Shown: positions 26,045 through 34,572, counted from the stretch's first letter. The stretch: DNA of 64,000 bases from Streptomyces tsukubensis (GCF_003932715.1 NZ_CP020700.1:7899743-7963742), one strand, 5' to 3'. Translations and numbers: made by a program. The notes: generated by a model from the letters alone, not told the origin.

Positions 26045-27028
26045 ATGAAGTACCGTCAGATCGGCAGCGACCCGGCCACCAGCCGCACCGTCAGCGTGCT
26101 CAGCCTGGGCGCGATGCTCTTCGGCACCCGCACCGACGAGAAGACGGCGTACGCCCTCCTCGACCGCTACACCGAAGCGGGCGGCACCTTCGTCGACACC
26201 TCCAACAACTACGCCTACTGGCTGGACGACAGCCAGGGCGGGGCCAGTGAGGAAGTCCTCGGCCGCTGGCGCCGCAGCCGGGGCATCGGTGACGAGATCA
26301 CCATCGCCACCAAGCTGGGCGCCCGCCCCCGGACCCTCGGCACCGGCTGGGTGGAGAACGGCGACGGACTGTCCGCGGAGAACATCCGCATCGCGTCCGA
26401 GCAGAGCCGCGAACGCCTCGGCTTGGACCGGCTCCCCCTGCTCTACGCCCACGTCCAGGACCGGGCCACCCCGCTCGCGGAGACCGTCGAAGGCTTCGCC
26501 GCCGTCGTCGCCGACGGCACGGTCGGCCTCCTCGGCGTCAGCAACCACTGGGCCTGGCAGATCGAAAGGTCCCGCGCCGTCGCCGCGGCCGCCGGACTCC
26601 CCGGCTACGAGGTCCTCCAGTACAGCCACAGCTATCTGCGCCGCCGCACCGACCGGCCCGCCGTCGCCTCCCAGGACGGCCCCTTCGGCCTCGTCGGCAG
26701 CGACCTCCTCAGCTATCTCCGGGAGGAACCGCAGCTGGCCATGGTCGCCTACACCCCGCTCCTCGGCGGCGGCTACACCCAGGAGGACCGTCTCGGGCCG
26801 GACTTCGACCACGCCGGGACCCCGGTCCGGCTCGCCGCCCTGGACGCGGTCGCCGAGGAGACCGGCGCCACCCGCAACCAGGTCGTCCTGGCCTGGCTGA
26901 TCGGCGCTGAGATCCCGGTGATCCCGCTGGTCGGAGCGTCCTCGGTGGCCCAGCTCGACGAGAGCCTCGCCGCCGTCGACCTGGAGCTGACCGAAGAGCA
27001 GCGGGCCCGTCTCGACGGCGCCCACTGA
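26045..27028 (+). CDS. Aldo/keto reductase
   Basis: A 327-residue (alpha/beta)8 NADPH-dependent oxidoreductase. Catalytic tetrad positions are recognisable: FVDTSNNYAYW (Asp and Tyr), ATKLG (Lys), and YAHVQD (His). The cofactor-binding C-terminal part is IPLVGASSVAQLDESLAAVDLEL. The PLLYAHVQDRATPLAETVEGFAAVVADG segment matches the AKR7/12-like subgroup. ATG 26045 follows CGAGGGGCC. The MerR-type promoter upstream suggests induction by an aldehyde, quinone or xenobiotic. A strong hairpin separates it from the convergent GH6 gene. Confidence 0.93.
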   Translation: MKYRQIGSDPATSRTVSVLSLGAMLFGTRTDEKTAYALLDRYTEAGGTFVDTSNNYAYWLDDSQGGASEEVLGRWRRSRGIGDEITIATKLGARPRTLGTGWVENGDGLSAENIRIASEQSRERLGLDRLPLLYAHVQDRATPLAETVEGFAAVVADGTVGLLGVSNHWAWQIERSRAVAAAAGLPGYEVLQYSHSYLRRRTDRPAVASQDGPFGLVGSDLLSYLREEPQLAMVAYTPLLGGGYTQEDRLGPDFDHAGTPVRLAALDAVAEETGATRNQVVLAWLIGAEIPVIPLVGASSVAQLDESLAAVDLELTEEQRARLDGAH

Positions 27029-27042
27029 CCGTGGCACCCCGC

Positions 27043-27074
27043 GTGGTACGGCCGGTGGGGACCGGCCGTACCAC
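27043..27074. terminator. Bidirectional terminator between aldo/keto reductase and GH6 genes
   Basis: Perfect 14-bp arms (27043-27056 and 27061-27074) with a GGGG loop between convergent stop codons. Confidence 0.85.
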
Positions 27075-27092
27075 GGGCGCAGCGGTCCGGCG

Positions 27093-28637
27093 TCAGCTGC
27101 CGTCGATCAGCCGCAGCGCCAGCTCGGGGGAGAAGTGCCCGGCCTTGGGCACCCCCGCCTCGCAGCGGGGATCCTCCTCCCGGCGCCCGTCCGAATCGCC
27201 CGGATTCTTGATCCACAGGTAGTACGCGGCAGCCGTGCCGTCGCCCTGACGTGACGTCAGCCCCAGCGTGCGGCCGCGCGGATTGCAGAAATCACCCGGA
27301 GCCGTCGGCTGCACGGTGCCGTTCCGCCCGGTGTCCACCACCCACGTGGTGGTGATGCCGAGGGTCTGGAGGGCCCGGGCCGCCAGCCTGCTCCCGTAGT
27401 CGTCGGAGACGGCGTTCGACTGGAAGTTGGCCACGTTGACCGCCACACCGTCGGCGAGAGCCAGCCCCGACCTGCCCAGCATCTCCACCATCTCCGCAAG
27501 GCCCATCGGCCCGGTGTCGTCGAGCTGCTCCCCGAGGATCCACCGCGCGTTGCCCGCATCGAGGTACGTCCGCACCAGCGGGCCCTGCGCGTCCAACTGC
27601 CAGGTGGCGTAGGAGAGCATGTCGAAGCGGGCCGTGCGCTGGATCTCGGTCAGACACGGCGTGCCGTCGTGTTTGCGGTAGTCCCGGTCGGCCTGGGCGA
27701 CCGCGTCCGGTTCCAGGACGACGATCGCGGGCCGCCCCCCGATCCCGCGGCTGAAGGCCGCGATCCAGTTCTTGTACGCCTGCGCCGTCCCCGGCACCGA
27801 CGGATCGGCCGACGCGCCGCCGCAGTCGCGCCCCGGAACGTTGTACGCCACCAGGGTCGGGATCCGGCCCGCGCCCGCCGCCGCCGTGACATAGCTGTCC
27901 ACGGCGGCCTGCACCTGCGCGTCGGTCGCCCCGGACCAGTTGCCGAACCACTTCACCGTGGTGTTGTCGGCGATCTTCGACCGGATCTCCGCCTTCCGCG
28001 GATGCCCGGTCGTATCACCGTCCACCCACCGCCGCGCCGTGCTGTCCGGATCGGTGTAGAAGCCCTCGCGCGGCGTCGACGTGGTGAGGGAGACGTTGTC
28101 GAAGGTGAAACCCGTGTCCGCGGACTGCCCGCCGACCTGGAAGGTGATCTGGCCGGTCGGCGTCGAAACGGAGGAGCGGAACGTCCACTGGTGGCGTACG
28201 GATCCGGGCCCCAGGGTCACCGTCCGGTCCAGCGGAGCGGTGAAGGCCCCGCTGTTCTCCTGCACGGTCACCCGGATGTCCGAGGCCCGGGACGCCGATG
28301 CGTCGAACGACAGTGTGTACAGAGCACCGGCCCTCAGCCGGATCTGGTTGCGCCCCACCATCGCGTCCCACACCCGGGGCTTGTCGGTACCCACGGAGGT
28401 GGTGAGCGCCCCCGGCCCGAAGGAGGTGGGACGGCCCGTGGAGGACCACCACAGCCCGGCAGCGGGCGGCGCGGCGAAAGCGCCCTCGGGGGTCAGCTCC
28501 CCGTACGTCCCCGCCGGTACGGCGAGCGGCGCGGGCGGGGGAGCGGAGACCGCGGCGGCGGGCGCGGCGCCCGGCAGGACCAGCGGGAAGGCCAGCAGCG
28601 GCACGGCCGCGGCGCACAGCCTTGTTCGTATGGACAC
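27093..28637 (-). CDS. Secreted glycoside hydrolase family 6 (cellulase-type) with N-terminal carbohydrate-binding domain
   Basis: A 514-residue exported glycosidase. After a signal peptide (~1-29; ending near GAAPAAAVSA) comes a CBM4/9-like beta-sandwich (~40-190; SFDASASRASDIRVTVQENSG, FTFDNVSLT). The GH6 catalytic domain (~200-514) has PTLVAYNVPGRDCGG, the catalytic-acid motif VVLEPDAVAQ, YLDAGNARW, NVANFQSN, VVDTGRNG, FCNPRGRTLG and YYLWIKNPGDSDG. GH6 enzymes invert beta-1,4-glucan linkages as endoglucanases or cellobiohydrolases; which applies here is not readable. GTG 28637 is chosen because the signal peptide follows directly; the open frame extends upstream without sense. Confidence 0.92.
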   Translation of the reverse strand: MSIRTRLCAAAVPLLAFPLVLPGAAPAAAVSAPPPAPLAVPAGTYGELTPEGAFAAPPAAGLWWSSTGRPTSFGPGALTTSVGTDKPRVWDAMVGRNQIRLRAGALYTLSFDASASRASDIRVTVQENSGAFTAPLDRTVTLGPGSVRHQWTFRSSVSTPTGQITFQVGGQSADTGFTFDNVSLTTSTPREGFYTDPDSTARRWVDGDTTGHPRKAEIRSKIADNTTVKWFGNWSGATDAQVQAAVDSYVTAAAGAGRIPTLVAYNVPGRDCGGASADPSVPGTAQAYKNWIAAFSRGIGGRPAIVVLEPDAVAQADRDYRKHDGTPCLTEIQRTARFDMLSYATWQLDAQGPLVRTYLDAGNARWILGEQLDDTGPMGLAEMVEMLGRSGLALADGVAVNVANFQSNAVSDDYGSRLAARALQTLGITTTWVVDTGRNGTVQPTAPGDFCNPRGRTLGLTSRQGDGTAAAYYLWIKNPGDSDGRREEDPRCEAGVPKAGHFSPELALRLIDGS

Positions 28638-28839
28638 GTGTGATCGGAGTCCCTTCGTACGGCGCCGGGAACGGGACCGGCTCCCCGTCGGGCGCAAGGG
28701 GCCGCGGTGGCGTCCCGTCCGCCGCCCCCGGTCCGCGCCCCCCGCGCGCCGTGGCCGCAGAAACGCTCCGGCCGTGGAACCCCATGATCCCACGGCCCAC
28801 GACCGACCCCTCCGGAACTCTCGCCGTTCACCTGCGCGT

Positions 28840-29769
28840 TCAGCCCGCCGTGCCCGGCCCGCACAGTCCGTCCCGGCGCACCCAGCCGCCCAGGTTCTCG
28901 TCGTCCGAGCCCAGCACCGAGCCCGGTGCCTCCGCGGTGCAGGCCAGCGCCTCCGCCTTGTGCCCCCCGAACACTCCGAGCCGCAGCGGCCGCGCCCGCT
29001 GCTCAAGACCGGGCTCCCCGTCCGTGCGGAGCACCACCCGGCCGAGGTCGTACACGGCGCTGCGGAACGGGCCGTCGTCCCCCGGGTCGGACGCGGCCGT
29101 GGTGATCAGCCGCCCGGACGCCGTCACCTCCGCGGCGCTGATATGGCGCACACGCTCCGCCGGATACGGCACCGTCACGGCCGCCGAGCGCCGCGGCCCG
29201 AAGACGAGCGTCCGCCAGTCCAGCCGGGCCAGCCGCACCACGGCCGGATCCCCGTCCTGGCCGCGGTGCGCCCAGACGGCCACCAGCCGGCCCGACCGGC
29301 GGGTCAGCTCGAAGCCCTCGTAGTTCTCGCCGGACGCGGCGTCGGGCACGGTGAACTCCCGTACCACCCGGACCGCATCCGGCTGGAGCCGCAGATGGTA
29401 GCCGCGGCCCGAACTCTCCAGGGCGACGAACTCGCCGGGCTGTCCCGGGACTTCGGACAGCGCCTCCAGATCCACCGGCAGCCGCGGCCCCCGCCACTGC
29501 AGCACCCGCACCGCGGGCGCTCCGCCGGGTTCGATCCGGATCCGGGAGACCCGTGGTTCACCGGCCTTCTTGTTGTCGTGCACGGCCAGCAGATCGGCGG
29601 TACCGCCCGCCGCGGGGGTCGCCACCGCGAGCCCGCTGATGCCCGCGGTGATGCCGGGGCCGGTGGACAGCCAGCCGTCCTCCGCCGCCGCGGGGGCCGA
29701 GGGAGCTGCGCAGACCAGTGCGGCCACGGCGGCGACGGCGGCCCGGGCGGGGGTACGGAAAGGTCTCAT
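28840..29769 (-). CDS. Secreted protein, probable beta-propeller fold
   Basis: A 309-residue protein with an export signal (~1-29; MRPFRTPARAAVAAVAALVC...APAAAED). The mature part repeatedly shows beta-strand-turn patterns with short G/D motifs (LLAVHDNKKAGEPRVSRIRIE, EFVALESSGRGYHLRL, LVAVWAHRGQDGDP, VYDLGRVVL), consistent with a propeller like phytase-like or esterase-like lactonases. No catalytic residues can be assigned. Two cysteines near the C terminus could form a disulphide. It lies upstream of the GH6 gene on the same strand (202-bp gap) and may be co-expressed. Confidence 0.75.
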   Translation of the reverse strand: MRPFRTPARAAVAAVAALVCAAPSAPAAAEDGWLSTGPGITAGISGLAVATPAAGGTADLLAVHDNKKAGEPRVSRIRIEPGGAPAVRVLQWRGPRLPVDLEALSEVPGQPGEFVALESSGRGYHLRLQPDAVRVVREFTVPDAASGENYEGFELTRRSGRLVAVWAHRGQDGDPAVVRLARLDWRTLVFGPRRSAAVTVPYPAERVRHISAAEVTASGRLITTAASDPGDDGPFRSAVYDLGRVVLRTDGEPGLEQRARPLRLGVFGGHKAEALACTAEAPGSVLGSDDENLGGWVRRDGLCGPGTAG

Positions 29770-30039
29770 GCCGGCACGCTAGGAGGTCCGCCGGGGGCCC
29801 GGCGGCACCGGCCCGCGGTGGTCCTCCGGACGGCCCCGCCGTATCACCCGGCCGCCTCCGCACCCGTCCGGCGCCCTCCGCGATCACGCCACGGCTGCTG
29901 TGCGGGGACCCGGCGGGCGCGTACCGTACCCGCGGGGCGTTCCGCCGGTACGGGCAGCGGTGCCGCGGCACCGGAAGCGGGCCCGGCGGACAGGCCCTTG
30001 GGGGCGGCGTACGGCGGAACGACAGTCCTGGAGGGACGC

Positions 30040-31020
30040 ATGGCGCAGCAGGCACGGGAGCTCACCCACCGGCTGGTGCCCTCCCCGGGCGGCCGGATCC
30101 ACCTGGTGGAACAGGGCACGGGCCCGCTGGTGCTGCTGCTCCACGGCTTCCCCGAGTGCTGGTATTCGTGGCGGCACCAACTGCCCGCCCTGGCGGCCGC
30201 CGGATACCGCGCGGCGGCCGTCGACGTCCGCGGCTACGGGCGCTCCTCCCGGCCCGCCGGAGCGGCGGCCTACCGGATGGTGGAGCTGGTGGCGGACGCC
30301 GCGGCCGTGGTCCGGGCGCTCGGCGAGGAATCCGCGGTCGTCGTGGGCCACGACTGGGGTTCGGCGATCGCGGCGAACTGCGCGCTGTTGGAGCCCGAGA
30401 TCTTCCGCGCGGTGGGGCTGCTGAGCGTGCCCTACATCCCGCGGGGCGGTTCCCGCCCCGGTGCGGTGTTCGCGTCGCTGGGCGGGGACGAGGAGTTCTA
30501 CATCACCCGTTTCCAGCGGGAGGGGCGGGCCGAGGCGGAAATCGAGCCCGATGTACGGGGCTGGCTGGCGGGCTTCTACGCCGCGCTGTCCGCCGACACC
30601 ATGCCCCCGCCCGGTGCCCCCGATCCGCTGTTCGTTCCCGTGGACGGGCTGCTGCGGGAGCGGTTCCCGGCCGGCGGACCGCCCGGCTGGCTGGGCGAGG
30701 ACGATCTCGACGTCTACGCGGGGGAGTTCGAGCGGACGGGATTCACCGGCGCGCTGAACCGCTATCGTGCCATGGACCGGGACTGGGAGGATCTCGCCGC
30801 CTTCGACGGCGCCCCCGTCACCCGGCCCGCCCTCTACATCGGAGGCGCCCGGGACGCCGCGATGTCCTGGCTGGCCGCCGCGATCGACGCCCAGCCGGCC
30901 GTACTGCCGGGGCTGGTCTCCTCCCATCTCCTGGCGGACTGCGGCCACTGGGTCCAGCAGGAGGCCCCCGGCGAGGTCAGCCGTCTCCTCGTCGACTGGC
31001 TGGACGCGCTGCCCCGCTGA
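30040..31020 (+). CDS. Alpha/beta hydrolase, epoxide hydrolase-like
   Basis: A 326-residue alpha/beta-hydrolase. Motifs in order: LLLHGFPECWYSWRHQ (oxyanion HGFP), VDVRGYGRS, VVGHDWGSAIA with the nucleophilic Asp in G-x-D-x-G (GHDWG), and the catalytic His in LADCGHWVQQEAPGEV. The Asp nucleophile and HGFPECWYSW motif identify the soluble epoxide hydrolase / haloalkane-type branch. ATG 30040 follows CTGGAGGGACGC. Substrate unknown. Confidence 0.9.
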   Translation: MAQQARELTHRLVPSPGGRIHLVEQGTGPLVLLLHGFPECWYSWRHQLPALAAAGYRAAAVDVRGYGRSSRPAGAAAYRMVELVADAAAVVRALGEESAVVVGHDWGSAIAANCALLEPEIFRAVGLLSVPYIPRGGSRPGAVFASLGGDEEFYITRFQREGRAEAEIEPDVRGWLAGFYAALSADTMPPPGAPDPLFVPVDGLLRERFPAGGPPGWLGEDDLDVYAGEFERTGFTGALNRYRAMDRDWEDLAAFDGAPVTRPALYIGGARDAAMSWLAAAIDAQPAVLPGLVSSHLLADCGHWVQQEAPGEVSRLLVDWLDALPR

Positions 31021-31070
31021 CGGGCCGCCCGTCCACTACCGCACTCAGGTCCCCGGGCTCCGGAACGGCC

Positions 31071-31098
31071 GTGCGCGGCCCCGGCCGGGACCGCGCAC
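31071..31098. terminator. Terminator between epoxide hydrolase and NTF2-like genes
   Basis: Arms GTGCGCGG (31071-31078) and CCGCGCAC (31091-31098) flank a GC-rich 12-base loop that can itself pair; it lies between convergent genes. Confidence 0.75.
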
Positions 31099-31129
31099 GT
31101 GTAGACCTGTAGAGCCGTAGACCCGCGGG

Positions 31130-31561
31130 TCAGCGCAGGTTGTCGCCCCAGCCGCCCTGGATCATCGTCTGGAACGCCCACTTCCCGTTCTGCTTGACGA
31201 GGATGTCGGCGTACCGCAACTGCTGGGTGGTGCCGTTCGCGGTCATGGTCGAGTCGGTGAAGACCACGGCCATGGCCGCACTCAGGAAGACGGGCGTGCG
31301 GACCGAGTCGAAGGTGATGTCCTCGGATCCGTCTCCCATCACATGGGTCATGGTCTCGACGAACTGCCGCCGGTCCCACTGGGCGGCGGCACCCTCGCCC
31401 CGGGAGTCGTCGCTGACCAGATTGAGCGGGAAGACCGCCTGGTCGGCCATCGCGTCCACATCGCGCCGGGCGGCGGCGGCGTCGTACCCGGCGAACCACT
31501 CCTCGATCCCGGCGAGGTCCTCTGCGGTCGGGGTGTATCCGGCGTCGGGCAGCAGGGCCAC
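31130..31561 (-). CDS. SnoaL/NTF2-like domain protein
   Basis: A 143-residue single-domain protein of the NTF2-like superfamily (SnoaL/DUF4440 kind). The N-terminal helices (EDLAGIEEWFAGYDAAAARRDVDAMADQAVFPLNLVSDDSRG) are followed by the curved sheet with FVETMTHVMG, AMAVVFTDSTMTANGTTQQLRYADILVKQNGKWAFQTMIQGGWGDNL. Such proteins bind or isomerise small hydrophobic molecules; no specific chemistry can be named. GTG 31561 follows GAGGAGAGCAC. A clean promoter lies 41-69 bp upstream. Confidence 0.85.
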   Translation of the reverse strand: MALLPDAGYTPTAEDLAGIEEWFAGYDAAAARRDVDAMADQAVFPLNLVSDDSRGEGAAAQWDRRQFVETMTHVMGDGSEDITFDSVRTPVFLSAAMAVVFTDSTMTANGTTQQLRYADILVKQNGKWAFQTMIQGGWGDNLR

Positions 31562-31583
31562 GTGCTCTCCTCAAAGAAGCTGT

Positions 31584-31640
31584 TCAAACTTGACTACAAG
31601 GACTGTACTGCCCGTTTGTCTTCTAGTCAAACTTGATTAC
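31584..31640 (-). promoter_or_regulatory. Promoter of the NTF2-like gene flanked by two direct repeats
   Basis: On the minus strand, TTGACT (complement of 31625-31630) and TACAGT (complement of 31602-31607) form a 17-bp-spaced promoter. Two near-identical 14-mers, TCAAACTTGACTAC (31584-31597) and TCAAACTTGATTAC (31627-31640), lie 43 bp apart, one over the -35 and one at the transcription start. This is a likely repressor site, possibly of the HxlR/MarR type. Confidence 0.6.
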
Positions 31641-31709
31641 GGTGATCGGCGCGTCCTGCCCCGCCCGGCCGGGGTTTCACCGGGCGGCCCGGCGGGGACG
31701 GGCTCCCGT

Positions 31710-32342
31710 ATGCCCGCCACCCCCGCCCCCGATCCCGCAGCCGCGTTCGACGCGATCGGCGCCTCCTACGAGGACGCCTTCGCCGGATCGCCCGCCCGCC
31801 GCGCCTCCCTCGACCGGCTGCAGGAACACCTCGCCCCCGGCAGCCGGATCCTGGACATCGGCTGCGGTACGGGCCGGCCGACCGCATCGACCCTGGCCGC
31901 CGCCGGACACGACGTCCTCGGCATCGACGTCTCGCCCGTCATGGTCGCCCTCGCGGTCGACCGGGTCCCCGGCGGCACCTTCCGCCGCGCCGACATCCGC
32001 GAACTCCCCCTGGAGGAGGAGAGCTACGACGCGGTCTGCGCCTACTTCTCCCTGCTGCAGATGGACCGCGCCGACCAGATCCGGGTACTCCACCGCATCA
32101 CCCGGGCCCTCGCCCCGGGCGGTCTGCTCGCCGTCGGGACCGTCCCGCTCGACGTCGAGAACTTCGACGCCGAATTCATGGGCAGCCCGATCCGGTTCAC
32201 CAGCTTCGGCGCCGAACCCTTCAAGGACCTCCTCGTCCGCTCGGGACTCACCGTCCTATGGGAACACCAGGGCCACTACACCCCCCGGCTCCCCGACGCC
32301 GAACCGGAAGCGGAACAGTTCCTCGTCTGCCGCCGCACCTGA
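31710..32342 (+). CDS. Class I SAM-dependent methyltransferase
   Basis: A 210-residue Rossmann-fold methyltransferase. SAM motif I is ILDIGCGTGRPT (~48-58), motif II VLGIDVSPVMVALA, motif III FRRADIRELPLEEESYDAV, then ITRALAPGGLLAVGTV. Substrate unknown. ATG 31710 is the only good start; its ribosome site (GGGACGGGC) is weak. Divergent from the NTF2-like gene, sharing the repeat-rich intergenic region. Confidence 0.88.
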   Translation: MPATPAPDPAAAFDAIGASYEDAFAGSPARRASLDRLQEHLAPGSRILDIGCGTGRPTASTLAAAGHDVLGIDVSPVMVALAVDRVPGGTFRRADIRELPLEEESYDAVCAYFSLLQMDRADQIRVLHRITRALAPGGLLAVGTVPLDVENFDAEFMGSPIRFTSFGAEPFKDLLVRSGLTVLWEHQGHYTPRLPDAEPEAEQFLVCRRT

Positions 32343-32365
32343 CCGCAGGAGCCCCCGCCCGCTGT

Positions 32366-32401
32366 TTGCCCATATGCCGATGACCGTCATATGTTGACGG
32401 G
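32366..32401 (+). promoter_or_regulatory. Promoter/operator of the PadR-type regulator (leaderless)
   Basis: TTGCCC (32366-32371), an 18-bp spacer and TATGTT (32390-32395) place the transcription start at or next to the ATG at 32402, which lacks a ribosome site. The palindrome TGACCGTCA (32381-32389) and the inverted repeat CGTCA-TATGT-TGACG (32385-32399) cover the -10 box, fitting autorepression by the PadR protein. Confidence 0.55.
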
Positions 32402-32743
32402 ATGAGCGAACGGGCCATGCAGGAACCCACGCTGCTGGTCCTCACCGCCTTGGCGGACCGGCCGCGTCACGGATACGCGATCATCCGGGAGGTCTCGGCG
32501 ATCAGCGACGGACGCGTCAGGCTCCGGACGGGCACCTTGTACAGCGCCCTGGAACGGCTGCTGGCGCAGGGGCTGATCGCGATCGACCGCGAGGAGATCG
32601 TCGACGGCCGGCTGCGCCGCACCTACGGCCTGGCCGAACCCGGCCGCGAGGCCCTGGCGGCGGAAGCCGCCCGGCTGACCGCCACGGCCGGCGAAGCGAT
32701 CCGGCGACTCGGCGGGCTCGGCGCGAAGGGGGCCACCGCGTGA
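32402..32743 (+). CDS. PadR-family transcriptional regulator
   Basis: A 113-residue winged-helix regulator. The PadR core is complete: LLVLTALADRPRHGYAIIREVSAIS, LRTGTLYSALERLLAQGLI, RRTYGLAEPGREALAAEAARL, followed by a dimerisation helix. Such repressors usually respond to small phenolic or hydrophobic ligands or to neighbouring membrane systems. The stop overlaps the GTG of the membrane-protein gene, so the two are translationally coupled. Confidence 0.92.
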   Translation: MSERAMQEPTLLVLTALADRPRHGYAIIREVSAISDGRVRLRTGTLYSALERLLAQGLIAIDREEIVDGRLRRTYGLAEPGREALAAEAARLTATAGEAIRRLGGLGAKGATA

Positions 32744-33633
32744 TCGCCCGTCTCGTACGGCTCTATCCGCGCCGCTTCCGGACCGCCTACGGCGACGAGA
32801 TCGCCGCCGTCTACCAGGAGATCACCGCGGACGCGGGCCCCGCCGAACGCCTCCGCGAGGCGGGCGGGATCGCGGCGCACGCCCTGCGGCTGCGCCTGGG
32901 TCTCGGCTCCGTCCAGGGACCGGGCCGGCTGTGCGCGGCGGCCGCCCCGATCGTCCTCGCCGTCTCCGCGGCCGAAGCCGTCCGGGAACTGGCCGAAACG
33001 GCCCGCTACGCCACCGCGATCCGCGCCGAGGGGCGCATCCCGATGTTCTTCCCGACGGACATGGTCCTGGCGGCCGCCTGTGCGGCACTGGTCGCCGCTG
33101 CCGTGGTCGCCCTGAGCGGGCGGTGGACCGTCGGCCGGCTCTGGGCCGCGGCCGCCCAGACGGTGTACGCCGTCACCGTCGCGACCGCCGGACACAGCGC
33201 CGCGGACACGGCCGCCGCCGTGGGCACGAGCGCGTTGGCCGTCACCGTCCTGCTGGCCTGTCCGCCGGACGAACATCCCGCGCCGCGGCTCCGTCTGCTG
33301 GCGGCCGCGGCCGGGACCATGATCGCGATCCCGCTGGCCGCCCTCACGCTGGACCTGCTGCCGGTGACGACGGACTACGGCCTGTGGCCCTTCCTCGTCC
33401 TGGCCCTCACGGGCGGCCTGCTCGCCCTCGACCGGGGCCGCCCGGCGCCCGCCCTGGCGGCCTCGGCCCTGGCGTCGGTGCCGTTCTTCGACGCGGCCTT
33501 CGGCTGGTACCCGCCCGCGGTCCCGGGGTTCGTCCCCGCGCTCCTTCTCCTCACCGCGACCGGCGGGGCCCTCTACCTCGCGGCCCGCGGTCTGCTCCCG
33601 GGCCGTACGGGAAGCAGGCCGTCCGGCCACTGA
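32740..33633 (+). CDS. Multi-pass membrane protein coupled to PadR regulator
   Basis: A 297-residue protein. The first ~60 residues (RLVRLYPRRFRTAYGDEIAAVYQEI) form the amphipathic segment common in actinomycete proteins paired with PadR, and about seven hydrophobic segments follow. GTG 32740 overlaps the PadR stop (GTGA). The pairing of PadR with a YPRRFR...YGDE-type membrane protein recurs in actinomycetes; function unknown, possibly an envelope stress or transport component whose expression PadR controls. Confidence 0.8.
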   Translation: MIARLVRLYPRRFRTAYGDEIAAVYQEITADAGPAERLREAGGIAAHALRLRLGLGSVQGPGRLCAAAAPIVLAVSAAEAVRELAETARYATAIRAEGRIPMFFPTDMVLAAACAALVAAAVVALSGRWTVGRLWAAAAQTVYAVTVATAGHSAADTAAAVGTSALAVTVLLACPPDEHPAPRLRLLAAAAGTMIAIPLAALTLDLLPVTTDYGLWPFLVLALTGGLLALDRGRPAPALAASALASVPFFDAAFGWYPPAVPGFVPALLLLTATGGALYLAARGLLPGRTGSRPSGH

Positions 33634-33656
33634 TCACCCGAGCCGGCCGGGGGTCC

Positions 33657-34259
33657 TCACCGGGCCTGACCGGCCGGCGGTTCCGCCCCGAGCCCGCCGA
33701 GTCCGTACCGCCCGGCGAACTCGTCGGCGAGCAGCCCGAGCATCATCAGATCCCGGTGCCGTCCGGCGAGAAAGGCATAGTCCCGCAGCCTGCCCTCCTC
33801 GGTGAAACCGAGCCGCCGGTGGAGCGCCAGGGACGCCTCGTTGTACGCGTACACCCTCGCCTCGCACTTGTGAAAGCGCCGCTCGGCGAACATATAGCGC
33901 AGGAACAACACCGCGGCCTCCGCCGCGTACCCCTTGCGCTGATGCGCGGAGCCGATCGCGATCCCGTACATGAACCGGCCACTGCGCGCATCGGCCTCGT
34001 GGGAGCCGACCGTGCCGACCAGCTCCCCTCCGTCGACGGCCTCGACGGCCAGTCGGAAGCAGTCCCCGTCGGCCTCGGCGGTCGCCTGCTCCTTCGCCCA
34101 TGCCCGGTATCCCTCGGCGGAGCGCGGCGGATGCAGCACATCTCCGGACCGCTGGTCACCGGAGTGCTCGTCGAAGCGCATGAAGGCCGCCCAGTCACCG
34201 GGTTCGATACCGCGCAGGCGGACCCGCTCACCCGTCCAGAACGATGTCATGACACCCAT
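33657..34259 (-). CDS. GNAT family N-acetyltransferase (RimJ/RimL-like)
   Basis: A 200-residue acetyltransferase of the ribosomal-protein-alanine acetyltransferase type (Acetyltransf_3). GERVRLRGIEPGDWAAFMRFDEHSGDQ begins the fold; GIAIGSAHQRKGYAAEAAVLFLRYMF carries the acetyl-CoA pyrophosphate loop (Q-R-K-G-Y/G); ARVYAYNEASLALHRRLGFTEEGRLRDY is the hallmark C-terminal motif. Start ATG 34259 (or 34250); neither has a good ribosome site. Substrate may be an amine or protein N terminus. Confidence 0.9.
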   Translation of the reverse strand: MGVMTSFWTGERVRLRGIEPGDWAAFMRFDEHSGDQRSGDVLHPPRSAEGYRAWAKEQATAEADGDCFRLAVEAVDGGELVGTVGSHEADARSGRFMYGIAIGSAHQRKGYAAEAAVLFLRYMFAERRFHKCEARVYAYNEASLALHRRLGFTEEGRLRDYAFLAGRHRDLMMLGLLADEFAGRYGLGGLGAEPPAGQAR

Positions 34260-34293
34260 TTGATCATCGCGATACCCCCGCCGGCCAGCGCTT

Positions 34294-34572
34294 TTACCGG
34301 TCCCCAAGGGCGTCGGCCGCCTGCCGGACGCCCTCCCGGCCACCGGCGTGCGTACGCCGCTCGTACCGTCTTCCGACGGCCCCGACCGCGAAGACGGCGG
34401 CCATCACCGAACCGGCCACCACCGGTCCGAGCGGCCACCCGCCCAGCACGAAGACCGTGAACAGCACGGCGCACAGCGCCATCAGCCCCCAGGGGCGCGT
34501 CAGCCGCCGATCGACTGCCAGCACCACCCGCAGCACCGGACCCGGACCGCCCTCGTTCATCCCGCCACTCAT
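34294..34572 (-). CDS. Small two-TM membrane protein
   Basis: A 92-residue protein with two hydrophobic segments (GLMALCAVLFTVFVLGGW and LGPVVAGSVMAAVFAVGAVG) and a basic C-terminal tail (RRYERRTHAGGREGVRQ). ATG 34572 follows GGAG with 6-base spacing; a second ATG lies four codons on. It resembles short conserved Streptomyces membrane proteins without known role. The very long minus-strand open frame that continues upstream of it is the shadow of the ABC-F gene. Confidence 0.65.
   Translation of the reverse strand: MSGGMNEGGPGPVLRVVLAVDRRLTRPWGLMALCAVLFTVFVLGGWPLGPVVAGSVMAAVFAVGAVGRRYERRTHAGGREGVRQAADALGDR

Noticed and set aside
28081..31020. 979-codon plus-strand open frame read as one large protein
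   Set aside because: Only the last 326 codons (from ATG 30040, with ribosome site) resemble a protein family; the rest is antisense to the GH6 and propeller genes.
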